A stretch of 64,000 nucleotides of DNA from assembly GCF_010915725.1 (NCBI RefSeq), contig NZ_JAAIJR010000007.1:1-64000 (forward strand), written 5' to 3'. The notes under the pieces are model-generated. The model worked only from the letters and a program-made list of their open reading frames with translations, had not been told where the DNA came from and did not search any database. The stretch is from Thiorhodococcus mannitoliphagus (lineage in GTDB: Bacteria > Pseudomonadota > Gammaproteobacteria > Chromatiales > Chromatiaceae). Positions 1-8,196 of this stretch are shown here, piece after piece; positions within the stretch are counted from its first letter, which is position 1; the number at the start of each line of letters is the position of its first letter. Position numbers and translations under genes: made by a program.

Positions 1-500
1 GCGAAACTCAAGACAGATGAGTAGGATGCCATCGATCGCCCAGAAACAGTATTAGGACTTTCACTCAAGACCACTAGGCACTGCGCTCGACTGAGTCAGC
101 GCCGTGCCGCGCCCTAGGTTGCAGCAAAGAGTTCGCCCCTGTAGGGTGAAAAAGGTCGAGTGACACTGACGCTTGCTCACGCCGGCTTTGCGCGGCCCAG
201 CAGCTCGTGCGATTTCGATTCTGGCGGCGCATCCGCCAGAGGCTGTCTGTCTTCGTCTCAATCGTCGGTCTCGGCCGATTCCACGACAACTCTTCGAAGG
301 CTGCCGCAAGGCAACTCAGCGCGAGCCCGCGAAAACGATCGAGTGACCGTTTTCCGGCTCGCTTCTTGTCTTCAGTGCGCTCTGACCACGGAAGGCGTTG
401 CCACATCGCCGAGTCGCGAGAGTGACGGCATCCATCTGGATCCCCGACCTCATCCGGTCGGTGTCGAGCATCTTCCAACTAGCAGCACTGGAGTCGCCTT
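1..500. other. No supported gene at the left edge
   Basis: Open frames exist on both strands but they are rich in Ser, Arg and Pro, overlap one another and resemble no family I recognise. The stretch probably holds the upstream region of the BCCT transporter gene. I see no tRNA and no clear promoter. Confidence 0.5.
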
Positions 501-2090
501 ATGCCAGATCGCTACAACACCAACTACGAGACCGGGCAGGACAATATCCGCGCCTGGGGTATGGATCTGCACAACCCGGTTTTCATCATCTCGGGCCTAT
601 TGGTGCTCACCTTTGTCATCGGCACCCTGGTATTCCCGGGTGAAGCCAAGCAAGCCTTCGATGGCTCCAAAGGCTGGTCCATCGACAATTTCGACTGGCT
701 TTTCTTGGTCGCCGGGAACATCTTCGTCATCTTCTGCGCCGTCCTCGTCCTGCTCCCCGTTGGCAGCATTCGCATCGGCGGCGAGGACGCCAAGCCCGAG
801 TTCTCGCTCACTTCTTGGTTTGCCATGCTCTTCGCGGCCGGCATGGGCATCGGCCTCATGTTCTGGAGCGTCGCCGAGCCCGCGGCCTATTTCAGCGACT
901 GGTACGGGACGCCGCTCAACGTGGAGCCCGGCACCGAAGAAGCAGCCAAGATGGCACTCGGGGCGACCATGTTCCATTGGGGCCTGCACCCTTGGGCCAT
1001 CTACGCAGTCGTCGGCCTCTCGCTCGCCTTCTTCACCTACAACAAGGGCCTGCCGCTCACGATCCGCTCGGCCTTCTTCCCCTTCATCAAGGACAAGTCC
1101 TGGGGCTGGTTCGGGCACGTCATCGATGTCGTCGCCGTCATGGCGACCATCTTCGGCCTGGCGACCTCGCTCGGCTTCGGTGCTCAGCAGGCCGCAAGTG
1201 GACTGCACTATCTCTTCGATTTGCCGAACACCATCAACCTCCAGATTGCCATCATCATCGGCGTGACCTCCGTGGCGATCATCTCCGTGATCCGCGGGCT
1301 CGACGGCGGCGTCAAGCTCCTGAGCAACCTCAACATGCTCCTGGCCTTGGCGCTGCTGCTGTTCGTGATCCTGGTTGGCGCGGGCTTCGGGATCTTCGGC
1401 ATGATTGGCGCCACTGCGATCGACTACATCGAAAACCTGATTCCCTTGAGCAACTGGATCGGACGCGATGACCAGAAGTTCTATCACGGCTGGACGGTCT
1501 TCTACTGGGCCTGGTGGATCTCCTGGTCGCCCTTCGTCGGCATGTTCATCGCGCGCGTCTCCAAAGGCCGCACGGTGCGCCAGTTCATCACCGCCGTGCT
1601 CTTGGTCCCCACCTTGGTGACCATCGTCTGGATGAGCGCTTTCGGCGGCCTGGGCATCGAGCAGATGCAGGCTGGCGTCGGCGAGCTGGCCGATGGCGTC
1701 TCCGAGGTTTCACTCGCGCTCTTCCAGATGCTCGCCAATCTGCCCTTCGCCACCATAAGCTCCGTGCTCGCCATCGTCCTGGTGCTGGTGTTCTTCATCA
1801 CCTCATCGGACTCGGGGTCGCTGGTCATCGACAGCATCACCGCCGGGGGCAAACTGGATGCTCCAGTACCACAGCGGATCTTCTGGGCAACCATGGAGGG
1901 CGTCATTGCGGCGGTCTTGCTGTTCGGCGGCGGCGCCGACGCCTTGGGCGCGCTGCAGGCCGCGGCGATCACCGTGGGACTACCCTTCACGCTGGTCCTC
2001 CTGGCCATGTGCATTGCCCTCTACATGGGCCTCAGCCACGAGCGCAAGTACGTCGTCAAGGCCGGGCAGCCATCCGCAAGCAGCGCCTAG
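501..2090 (+). CDS. BCCT family betaine/carnitine/choline transporter
   Basis: This 529-residue integral membrane protein belongs to the betaine/carnitine/choline transporter family, which imports quaternary ammonium osmolytes or their precursors with Na+ or H+. About 12 hydrophobic segments span the chain. Family landmarks are visible: a glycine-rich stretch leading into FWSVAEPAAYF around residues 115-133, the FHWGLHPWAIYA segment around 158-169, and WAWWISWSPFVGMFIARVSKGR around 335-356, including the conserved Trp/Ser/Pro cluster. Length is normal for the family, without the long C-terminal regulatory tail of BetT. The ATG is preceded by a GGAG about 10 bases upstream. The substrate cannot be settled from sequence; glycine betaine or choline uptake under salt stress is the reasonable guess. 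Confidence 0.93.
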   Translation: MPDRYNTNYETGQDNIRAWGMDLHNPVFIISGLLVLTFVIGTLVFPGEAKQAFDGSKGWSIDNFDWLFLVAGNIFVIFCAVLVLLPVGSIRIGGEDAKPEFSLTSWFAMLFAAGMGIGLMFWSVAEPAAYFSDWYGTPLNVEPGTEEAAKMALGATMFHWGLHPWAIYAVVGLSLAFFTYNKGLPLTIRSAFFPFIKDKSWGWFGHVIDVVAVMATIFGLATSLGFGAQQAASGLHYLFDLPNTINLQIAIIIGVTSVAIISVIRGLDGGVKLLSNLNMLLALALLLFVILVGAGFGIFGMIGATAIDYIENLIPLSNWIGRDDQKFYHGWTVFYWAWWISWSPFVGMFIARVSKGRTVRQFITAVLLVPTLVTIVWMSAFGGLGIEQMQAGVGELADGVSEVSLALFQMLANLPFATISSVLAIVLVLVFFITSSDSGSLVIDSITAGGKLDAPVPQRIFWATMEGVIAAVLLFGGGADALGALQAAAITVGLPFTLVLLAMCIALYMGLSHERKYVVKAGQPSASSA

Positions 2091-2152
2091 GCTGAGTGCC
2101 GCAGCGGTCGACTGGACGCCATCCTGTCGGCCGCCGCGGAGCGGATGTCCTC

Positions 2153-2755
2153 TTAGGCAACCACCTCAGCACTTCCGGCGTCCCGCGCCCGCTTGGCACG
2201 ACGCGCGGCGAGGCCGAGAAAGATCGCCGTCCAGCCGTTGATCAGCAGCTCGATCGCGATGAAGAGGCCAATCACCCACAAGCCGGAGACCGGCCAGCCG
2301 ATCAGGATCACAGTACCCAGCGCAACGGATGCCAGCCCCCCGGCAGCCGTCCACTTCCAGCCCGGCTGATCCCGATGCTGAGCACAGATCACGACGCGCA
2401 GCACACCGGCCGCGATGAGTGCGGAGCCCAGGAATAATGTCAGCGCCACCGCCGCCCCCGCTGGATCGACGATCATAAGAAACCCAGCCAAGATGTAGAC
2501 CAAGGCGATCGCCGCGTGCAGCAAGGAGCCCTTCCAGCCGCTGTACTTGAAGGCATCGAAAAGCTGGAGCACGCCGCCAATCAGCAAGAGCACCCCGAAA
2601 AAGAGCACTCCAGCCAGGGTCAGCCCGAAGGTCATTCCCAGCCCCGCGACACCGAGCAGGGTCGAGACCACGCCGAAGCCAACCAGCCAGCCCCACTTGT
2701 CCAGCAAGTCACCGAAGGGAAGCTTGGGAACCGTCGTTGTTGTCGTTTTACTCAC
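2153..2755 (-). CDS. HdeD-like (DUF308) membrane protein
   Basis: The 200-residue product is a DUF308/HdeD-type inner membrane protein with about six hydrophobic helices, Gly- and Ala-rich, with the typical helix-turn repeats (for example a segment containing LGSALIAAGVLRVV near residue 125 and GWPVSGLWVIG near 157). HdeD of E. coli is linked to acid resistance; the biochemical role of the family is unknown. The GTG start at 2755 is preferred because AGGAG lies about eight bases upstream; a TTG five codons earlier would overlap that site. The N-terminus has an odd run of threonines. It converges with the BCCT transporter gene, whose stop is about 60 bases away. No operon partner is visible. 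Confidence 0.85.
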   Translation of the reverse strand: MSKTTTTTVPKLPFGDLLDKWGWLVGFGVVSTLLGVAGLGMTFGLTLAGVLFFGVLLLIGGVLQLFDAFKYSGWKGSLLHAAIALVYILAGFLMIVDPAGAAVALTLFLGSALIAAGVLRVVICAQHRDQPGWKWTAAGGLASVALGTVILIGWPVSGLWVIGLFIAIELLINGWTAIFLGLAARRAKRARDAGSAEVVA

Positions 2756-3388
2756 TTTTGATCTCCTCAAGTCTTGATCATCAAATTCGCCGATCGCCTG
2801 TACTCAGGAGCGTGCGGCCACGCTCGGAGAAACAAACTACTGCGTTCAAGCAAGCCGCGCCCCGACACTTGCAGAGCTTAGACGCCGAGCAGCGAGCGCG
2901 CGTGGTCCCGACACGACGCGCCAGCTGATGCGCCCTGGTTGTTTTCGCGAATGGCAGTCGCCAGGTCGGAGGCATGCGCATCCTGAAGGCCAAGGCACGA
3001 CGGCATCGGCCAGCGGGTACCACCATCAGCGACGCGCGCCAGCCAGCGGCTCTAGGTCGGGCCGAGGTGCGAAACCCAACCTGCACCCTTTGGTTGCCGT
3101 TCCTGCCTCGGCCCCACCGACACCAGGCATCAATTGTGGTCACGCCCTCGGCCAGCAATGGACTTTGTGAGCTGCAGGGAAGTGGGTATGCTTGTGAGCG
3201 AACAAGCGAGTAAGCATGAGTCACAGGACCGCCAGTTGGGCGGCTGCGCCCCCAGCCCCATCGAAAGATCGGGAAATGGGCGGACAACCTGGACTGAGTG
3301 CATTTCGGGACTCTGTTGCTATTGAGCCCCAAGGTATAGGCGCGAAGTAACGCCTCTTCGACCTCGACCATCTCCTAGGGGAACATCC
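2756..3388. other. Intergenic stretch without a convincing gene
   Basis: A 196-codon frame on the minus strand (2781-3371) has an Arg/Cys/Trp-rich composition unlike a normal protein and no recognisable domain. A possible stem-loop occurs near 3188-3216, where TGCTT...TAAGCA arms face each other. Upstream signals for the HdeD-like gene and the small protein at 3389 should lie here. Confidence 0.4.
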
Positions 3389-3571
3389 GTGTTTCTGATC
3401 AAACGCGACATCCTGATCGTTATTGGCGTTTTTCTGACCCTTATGCTCGTCTTCCTGCTCGAAACGTCCTCTGCAGACCCCGAGCAAGAATCCCGACAAA
3501 AGGCGCCACAGGGCGAGCAGACCTACCCGTCCGAGCCTGGGTCCGGACAAAACAAGATCCCTGCCTATTGA
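3389..3571 (+). CDS. Small single-pass membrane protein, function unknown
   Basis: This is a 60-residue candidate gene. A short basic start is followed by one strongly hydrophobic helix (about residues 9-24, containing IVIGVFLTLMLVFLLE) and a polar, Gln/Glu/Pro-rich tail, which fits a small membrane-anchored or periplasm-facing protein. The GTG start has an AGGGGA ribosome binding site about seven bases upstream. A GC-rich hairpin lies just downstream. I do not recognise a family. The hydrophobic helix plus binding site make it more than a random frame, but conservation in relatives would be needed to be sure. Confidence 0.5.
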   Translation: MFLIKRDILIVIGVFLTLMLVFLLETSSADPEQESRQKAPQGEQTYPSEPGSGQNKIPAY

Positions 3572-3600
3572 CAGCCTGCCCACAAGAACGCCAGGGTAGC

Positions 3601-3619
3601 GCCCGCGAGCATCGCGGGC
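3601..3619. terminator. GC-rich hairpin after the small membrane protein
   Basis: GCCCGCGA and TCGCGGGC form a perfect 8-bp stem around a 3-base loop, 30 bases after the small gene. There is no strong T run, only TTTT about 12 bases later, so it may be a weak terminator or only a stem-loop. Confidence 0.4.
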
Positions 3620-3730
3620 CGCCCATCGCCTTTTGGTAAATAAGTCGTCACATGCGCAGACCACTGGAGCGCAGCATCGATTGCGAACTCAGGTGGTCCA
3701 CGAACCCTGATAGGATCAGACGTCATCGCT

Positions 3731-3880
3731 CCGTCCGACGGACCTCACCACCTATCGGTTTTATGTAGCCAGGGCTTCCAGCCCTGGCAAACCAGGCCAG
3801 GATGGCCTGGCTACGCAGGCTTGGAGCGGCTGTTCCGGTTGATTTCGGGAAACCGATAGGTGTTGAGCCGACGGACAGGG
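3731..3880. repeat. Small element with about 30-bp imperfect terminal inverted repeats
   Basis: The left arm (around 3733-3762, ending CACCTATCGGTTTT) is matched in inverted orientation by the right arm (around 3849-3879, starting AAACCGATAGGTG and ending near GACGGACAGGG). The interior holds short inverted repeats built on AGCCAGGGCTTCCAGCCCTGG and CCAGGCCAGGATGGCCTGGC. About 40 bases of the left arm recur near 12489-12530. It looks like a non-autonomous inverted-repeat element or REP cluster upstream of the DruA-type gene. Confidence 0.5.
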
Positions 3881-3993
3881 CGAACCAGGCTAACCAAGAT
3901 CTCCTGACACGACATCGAGTTGCCCTCGATCCTGGACAACGCCCGCCCCTCAGGATATAACACCAAGCGTTCCCCCGATGAGAGGCCTGGCAC

Positions 3994-5061
3994 GTGAACC
4001 TGCGAGAGATTGTCGTCGAAGGCGTTGAGGTGCATGAAGAGGCGCGCTTTAAGGAGCTGATGGCGGCCCATCACTACCTGGGGGCCTTGCCGAAGATCGG
4101 CCACACCCTCTGGTATGTCGCCACCTACAAGGAGCAGTGGCTGGCCCTGCTGAGCTTCTCGGCAGCGGCCTGGAAATGCGCGGCGCGCGACGCCTGGATC
4201 GGCTGGGATTTTCGCTACCAATACGACCGCCTGCACCTGATCGCCAACAACAGTCGGTTTCTAATCCTGCCCGAGCATCACGTCCCGAACCTCGCCTCGC
4301 GGGTGCTGGCCTTGAGCGAGCGACGCCTGGCTCAGGACTGGCGCGCGCGCTTCGGTTATCCGCTGCTGTTGCTGGAGACCTTCGTCGATCCGCAGCGCTT
4401 TCGCGGCACCATCTACCGCGCCGCCAATTGGCGCTATGTCGGTGACACCTGCGGTTATCGACGCACCCGCGACGGCTACAGCGCCGCGCCGAGTAGCGCC
4501 AAGCATGTCTTTGTCCGCCCTCTGCAGGCCAACGCCCAAGCCTACCTGTCGCGTCCTGTTCTCGACCCTCAGTATCGTCACGGAGCCCCCAAACTCATGT
4601 TGAGCGCCGAGCACATGGTCTCTTTACCCACCTATTTTGCCGACATCCCCGATCCGCGCCGCGGCCAGGGACGTCGCCATCCCCTCGCAACGGTGCTGGC
4701 CATCGCCGCGGGCGCCACCCTATGCGGGATGCACGGCTACAAGGCCATCAGCCTGTGGGCCAAAGACCTGAGCCAGAAGGCGCGGGCACGCTTTCGCTGT
4801 TGCTACCGCAACGGGCACTACGCCGTCCCCAGTCGCACCGTCATCCGCGAGGTGCTCACCCGAGTGGACCCGCAGGCCTTGGACCTTGCCCTGCAATGCT
4901 GGAACGCCCAGCAGGCCAGCACCGACGAGGGGCTGGCCATCGACGCCAAGACCATGTGCAATGCCATCGACACCGATGGCCGCCAGAGCCACATCCCGAG
5001 CACCGTCGGCCATCAAGCCCACAGCTGCCACACCGAAAAAAAGTCGGCGCGCTGCCCCTAA
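3994..5061 (+). pseudogene. DruA (DUF4338) domain fused to a truncated ISAs1-family transposase
   Basis: The N-terminal ~200 residues match the DUF4338/DruA type, with landmarks HHYLGALPKIGHTLWYVA, WIGWDFRYQYDRLHLIANNSRFLILP and a later FRGTIYRAANWRYVGDTCGYRRTRDGY. After a short linker comes the start of an ISAs1-family transposase: FADIPDPRRGQGRRHPLATVL, then the first catalytic region AIDAKTM. The chain ends soon after, so the remaining DDE residues are missing and the transposase is dead. The last codons run into a sequence matching the end of a MITE found elsewhere in the window. The GTG start has GAGAGG upstream. DruA is known from the Druantia anti-phage system and as a companion of ISAs1-type elements; here the transposon context is favoured over defence. 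Confidence 0.75.
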
Positions 5062-5079
5062 GTCGGACAGGCTCCTAGA
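5058..5079. repeat. Solitary MITE-A terminal repeat
   Basis: CCTAAGTCGGACAGGCTCCTAG here equals the right end of the MITE copies at 10790-10953 and 54069-54231. It supplies the stop codon of the truncated DruA/transposase gene. It is probably the remaining end of an excised or decayed element. Confidence 0.6.
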
Positions 5080-5142
5080 CGGCAGCGACGAATCCGACCA
5101 ACGCAAGTATCCGATGCAGCTAACCAAGCCTGGAACCCGACC

Positions 5143-5403
5143 ATGCCCACACCAACCATCAGCCCGGACTTCGCCCCGGCACTGGAAACCCTCGGGAGCG
5201 GCGCTAGCAACTTCTTCCTCGCGGCCGGTCTCTACCATGCGCACCAGGTCAGCTTCGCCGCCGCTGCGGCCCTCGCGGGCCTTGGCTATGAGGAATTCCA
5301 CGACCGACTCAAGGAGCACTTCGGTCACGGCTTCATCGTCGCGGACGAAACCGTGCAGCAAGACCTGCGCCTCGTCGATGAACTCGTGGAGCAGCGCCCT
5401 TGA
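5143..5403 (+). CDS. UPF0175-like antitoxin
   Basis: The 86-residue protein sits directly before a DUF3368 PIN-like gene and overlaps it by four bases, the usual layout of a type II toxin-antitoxin pair. Its centre (HQVSFAAAAALAGLGYEEFHDRLKEHF) has the pattern of UPF0175 proteins, in which a helix-turn-helix-like segment recognises the shared promoter. The expected role is neutralising the downstream toxin and repressing the operon. The match is by pattern and context; the N-terminal third is not strongly diagnostic. The surrounding mobile-element debris suggests horizontal acquisition. Confidence 0.7.
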   Translation: MPTPTISPDFAPALETLGSGASNFFLAAGLYHAHQVSFAAAAALAGLGYEEFHDRLKEHFGHGFIVADETVQQDLRLVDELVEQRP

Positions 5404-5894
5404 GACTGGTTACCAATGCGAGCCCCTTGATCTTCCTGGCGAAGGTCGAATTGCTTTCGTTGCTGCGGAGCTGCTTCTCGCCGGTGCTCGCCCCGCCCGC
5501 CGTAGTGGCCGAGACCGGATTGGATCTGCCCGATTTCATCGAATGCCGGAAATTGTCCGAGGTCGGTGAGGCCTTCGTTCACGGCGCAGTCGGCGCTCTG
5601 CACCGGGGGGGGGGGGAGTTGGAAGCCATGGTCCTGTCGCGCGAGCAGGGGATCGATCTGGTTGCCATCGATGACAAGGCTGCGCGGAGCAGAGCCAGTC
5701 AACTGGGCTTGCGCCCCAGCGGCACCCTCGGTCTGATCGTCCTGGCCCAGCGGCTTGGCCACCTGGATGCACCGACCGCGATGACCAAGGTCGACGAGCG
5801 GGTGGACATCCACCGTCTCTACCTATCGACCCAGGTACGCCAGCAGATCCGCACTCAGCTCGGCGCAACATTCACGGACACGGTCAAGCGCTGA
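5400..5894 (+). CDS. DUF3368 PIN-like toxin with a G12 tract
   Basis: This 164-residue protein matches the DUF3368 branch of the PIN-like nucleases: an N-terminal TNASPLIFLAKV strand-helix, a central GGGELEAMVLSREQG acidic segment and IDDKAARSRASQLGL, followed by GTLGLIVLAQRLG. It is the probable RNase toxin of the pair with the upstream antitoxin. The start is TTG overlapping the antitoxin stop (TTGA). A run of 12 G residues at 5605-5616 encodes the glycines just before the acidic segment; gain or loss of one G would destroy the catalytic half. Other family members do not need such a tract, so it could be a slippage-prone switch or an assembly artefact. The present frame is intact. Confidence 0.75.
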   Translation: MRLVTNASPLIFLAKVELLSLLRSCFSPVLAPPAVVAETGLDLPDFIECRKLSEVGEAFVHGAVGALHRGGGELEAMVLSREQGIDLVAIDDKAARSRASQLGLRPSGTLGLIVLAQRLGHLDAPTAMTKVDERVDIHRLYLSTQVRQQIRTQLGATFTDTVKR

Positions 5895-6058
5895 GCGCAA
5901 CGATCAGCAACGGACACATCCATGATTCTCAATGCCCTGCCCCTCGAAATCAGGCAAGGCGGAGCGGCTTACGGGTCATGCGATCTGCGAGAGCAGACGT
6001 CAAATCATCGTCCGAATCTGCGCTCGATGGAGTTCTTGACGCCAAATCCGCTGTCGAC

Positions 6059-6490
6059 TCAGATCGGCGACCAAGCACTCAAATACACCACCGACAGATA
6101 CCGCAGCCCCTTGCCCGTAGCCACCAGCATGAGAAAGACCCAGAGCCGAACACGCATGATGCCGGCGATGAGCGTCAAGGCATCTCCGCCGACGGGCATC
6201 CAGGCGAGCAGGAGCGTCCAATAGCCGTAGCGCTGGAACCAACGTTGCGCACGGTCGATCTGCGTGCTGCTGAAGTAGAACCACTTGCGGTCGCGAAAGT
6301 GCAGCAGATAGCGCCCGAGGAGCCAGTTGACGACGGCGCCCAGGGTGTTTCCCACTGTGGCCGTGATGACCAAGGCGGCGGGGTCCCCGCCCTCGCGGAG
6401 CAGGGCAAAGAGCACGACCTCGGAGTAGAAGGGCAGGATGGTCGCGGCGAGGAAGGCGGAGCCGAAGAGGACCAGGTAGGAGGTGATCAT
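6059..6490 (-). CDS. YqaA family (DedA/SNARE-associated-like) membrane protein
   Basis: The 143-residue product has the hallmarks of YqaA: LFGSAFLAATILPFYSEVVL at the start, a central TVGNTLGAVVNWLLGRYL, and WMPVGGDALTLIAGIMRV near residue 110. Four or five hydrophobic segments are present. Family members are inner-membrane proteins related to DedA flippase-like proteins; the substrate is unknown. The ATG at 6490 overlaps the stop of the upstream glutamine amidotransferase gene in a TCAT arrangement (4-base overlap on the minus strand), so the two are translationally coupled. It is the last gene of a four-gene operon. Confidence 0.85.
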   Translation of the reverse strand: MITSYLVLFGSAFLAATILPFYSEVVLFALLREGGDPAALVITATVGNTLGAVVNWLLGRYLLHFRDRKWFYFSSTQIDRAQRWFQRYGYWTLLLAWMPVGGDALTLIAGIMRVRLWVFLMLVATGKGLRYLSVVYLSAWSPI

Positions 6491-7152
6491 GCCGCGGCGC
6501 TCAAGAGCCAGCGGAAGAGGGCGAGCTGCGAGGGGAGGTAGAAGAGGTACTCGGGGTGCCACTGGACGCCCAAGATTGGCCGGGCGTCGGTACTCTCGAT
6601 GGCCTGGGCGAGGTGATCCAGGTCCCAGCCGACGACGCGGAGACCCTCGCCGGGGTCCTTCACGGCCTGATGATGCAGGCTGTTGACAGCCAAGCGGGCC
6701 TTGCCGCAGATCGCGACCAGCCGGGCGTCGGGGCTCAGCCTGACCTGCTTGGTCGGCAGCAAACCGGGGCGATTCTTGGTCAGCTTGCGCAGAGGGCGAA
6801 TGTCCTGATACAGGCTCCCCCCCAGAACCACATTGATGAGCTGGGCGCCGCGGCAGATGCCGAGCAAGGGGGTACGCTGGTCAAGCGCTTGGCGGATCCA
6901 CGCCATCTCGAGCGCGTCGCGCTCAGGATCCGTCTTGACCTTTTCGAGGATGTCTCCCTGATAATGCTCCGGGCTGATGTCGTTGCCGCCCCCGATGATG
7001 AGGGCGCTCAGGGGCTTACCGCTCGGCGGATGACGCACGCTGATGCGCTCGGCCACACCGCCGGCGAGTCGGACGGCGAGACGCGCGCACCACCAGGCCG
7101 GCGCCCAGCGCCTGCCGTTGCCCGTTATACCAATCCTCGGTCTTTCAGCCAT
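6487..7152 (-). CDS. Class I glutamine amidotransferase / gamma-glutamyl hydrolase (peptidase C26)
   Basis: The 221-residue enzyme resembles gamma-glutamyl-gamma-aminobutyrate hydrolase (PuuD type). The nucleophile elbow is GICRGAQLINV (Cys near 120), and the catalytic His-Glu pair lies in VQWHPEYLF near the end; NSLHHQAV is the typical family helix. A GGGNDISPEHY motif precedes the elbow. It probably cleaves gamma-glutamyl amide bonds, or acts as the partner of the amidoligase encoded just upstream, with which it overlaps by about 28 bases. The ATG at 7152 follows GGATGGAG; an earlier GTG seven codons upstream is less likely. The residues around 25-55 are shorter than in PuuD, so it may be a specialised member of the family. 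Confidence 0.85.
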   Translation of the reverse strand: MAERPRIGITGNGRRWAPAWWCARLAVRLAGGVAERISVRHPPSGKPLSALIIGGGNDISPEHYQGDILEKVKTDPERDALEMAWIRQALDQRTPLLGICRGAQLINVVLGGSLYQDIRPLRKLTKNRPGLLPTKQVRLSPDARLVAICGKARLAVNSLHHQAVKDPGEGLRVVGWDLDHLAQAIESTDARPILGVQWHPEYLFYLPSQLALFRWLLSAAA

Positions 7153-8162
7153 GTCTCCATCCTCTCTACCCAATCGCTTCGACTGACGCCCAGAATGGGG
7201 CGCGAGGCAGCCGCCAGGAATTCACCGCCGAGGGCGTGCAGGTCTGCGGGGCGATGGGCCAGATCCTCGACGACGCACCAGCGGTTCCAGGAGGCCGCGA
7301 GCGACCAGTCGGGGCGCTCGATTTGGCAGTTGGGCAGACGGTAGTGGAAGGTGGGACGCGCGCCGATCTTGGGATCATCGACCGCGCCGCGCACCCGCTC
7401 CGCGTCCAGCTCGGCGAGCAAGGGCAGCATGTCCAAGGAGCGATTACGGCTGGCGTTATGCTCCAGATAGTCATTGAAGATCTGGTCGAGGTCGGGCGTT
7501 TCACGCGACAGGAGCTGGACGATATAGGCTTCGGAGTAGAGGTCGATGTAGGGACTGACCTTGCGTGTCAGGTCGACCTCGTGGGCCTCGACCAGCCACC
7601 ATTGCAGCAGCGCGAAGGCACGCAGATAGGCGTCGAGGGTCTCGGCATCGAGCCGCGGGATCTCGGGGTTGATATGCACGCCATAGGCCGCGAGCAGCGA
7701 CTCCTCCGTCCCGACCGCCCCGGCCTGACGCAGCGCCTTGGTCATGGGGTGCAGGACGGCCAGCTCCGTGATAGGAATAGGCGGGCACACCACCTCCGTG
7801 GGCACCAGGAACGCGGCCGCCTGGCTCAAGAGGTCGACCCAGTCGGTCTCTGAGTCGGCTTCGGCCGCCTGCGCGGCCTTGCGCTTGAGGTAGCTCCAGT
7901 CCAGCTCGACCTTGAAGCGCCCGAGCCCCTCGACCTCCAGCTGCTGCTCGGCGACCGAAAGGGTCTGCGGCTCCCCTCCCAGCGCCGACCGGAGCGCTGA
8001 CGATACCTCATCAAGCGAGAGCCCAGAGAACTCCAGCTCGAAGCCGACGGTCCGCAGCGCGCCCTCGGCGTTGCGCAGGCTCGGCGGCCGCCTGAAATCA
8101 TCTCGCCCCGATGACCGGGGCGTCTGCGCACGCTCAAGGTCGCGCTCTTCCTGATTCGTCAT
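7125..8162 (-). CDS. Putative amidoligase (COOH-NH2 ligase, PF12224 type)
   Basis: This 345-residue protein has features of the glutamine-synthetase-fold amidoligases: an early GFELEFSGL strand whose two Glu residues would bind metal, a YGVHINPEIP segment (HIN motif) in the middle, DLYSEAYIVQLL, and a C-terminal FHYRLPNCQIERPDW with an Arg suited to phosphate binding. Such enzymes are predicted to join carboxylates to amines with ATP, making small peptides or tagging proteins. Neighbours support the call: a gamma-glutamyl hydrolase-type enzyme overlaps its 3' end. The first ~30 residues are polar and probably disordered. The substrate is unknown. Family membership is by motif recognition, not by alignment. 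Confidence 0.75.
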   Translation of the reverse strand: MTNQEERDLERAQTPRSSGRDDFRRPPSLRNAEGALRTVGFELEFSGLSLDEVSSALRSALGGEPQTLSVAEQQLEVEGLGRFKVELDWSYLKRKAAQAAEADSETDWVDLLSQAAAFLVPTEVVCPPIPITELAVLHPMTKALRQAGAVGTEESLLAAYGVHINPEIPRLDAETLDAYLRAFALLQWWLVEAHEVDLTRKVSPYIDLYSEAYIVQLLSRETPDLDQIFNDYLEHNASRNRSLDMLPLLAELDAERVRGAVDDPKIGARPTFHYRLPNCQIERPDWSLAASWNRWCVVEDLAHRPADLHALGGEFLAAASRPILGVSRSDWVERMETWLKDRGLV

Positions 8163-8196
8163 GCGCTCAGTCTGTCTCCTTGCTTGTGATCAAGAT

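Noticed and set aside
160-1266. Long plus-strand frame of 368 codons overlapping the BCCT transporter gene
   Set aside because: It is Ser/Pro/Arg-rich, overlaps a clear transporter gene in another frame, and shows no domain. It is a shadow of GC-rich codon bias.
2781-3371. 196-codon minus-strand frame
   Set aside because: Composition is rich in Arg, Cys and Trp with no recognisable motif, and there is no convincing ribosome site.
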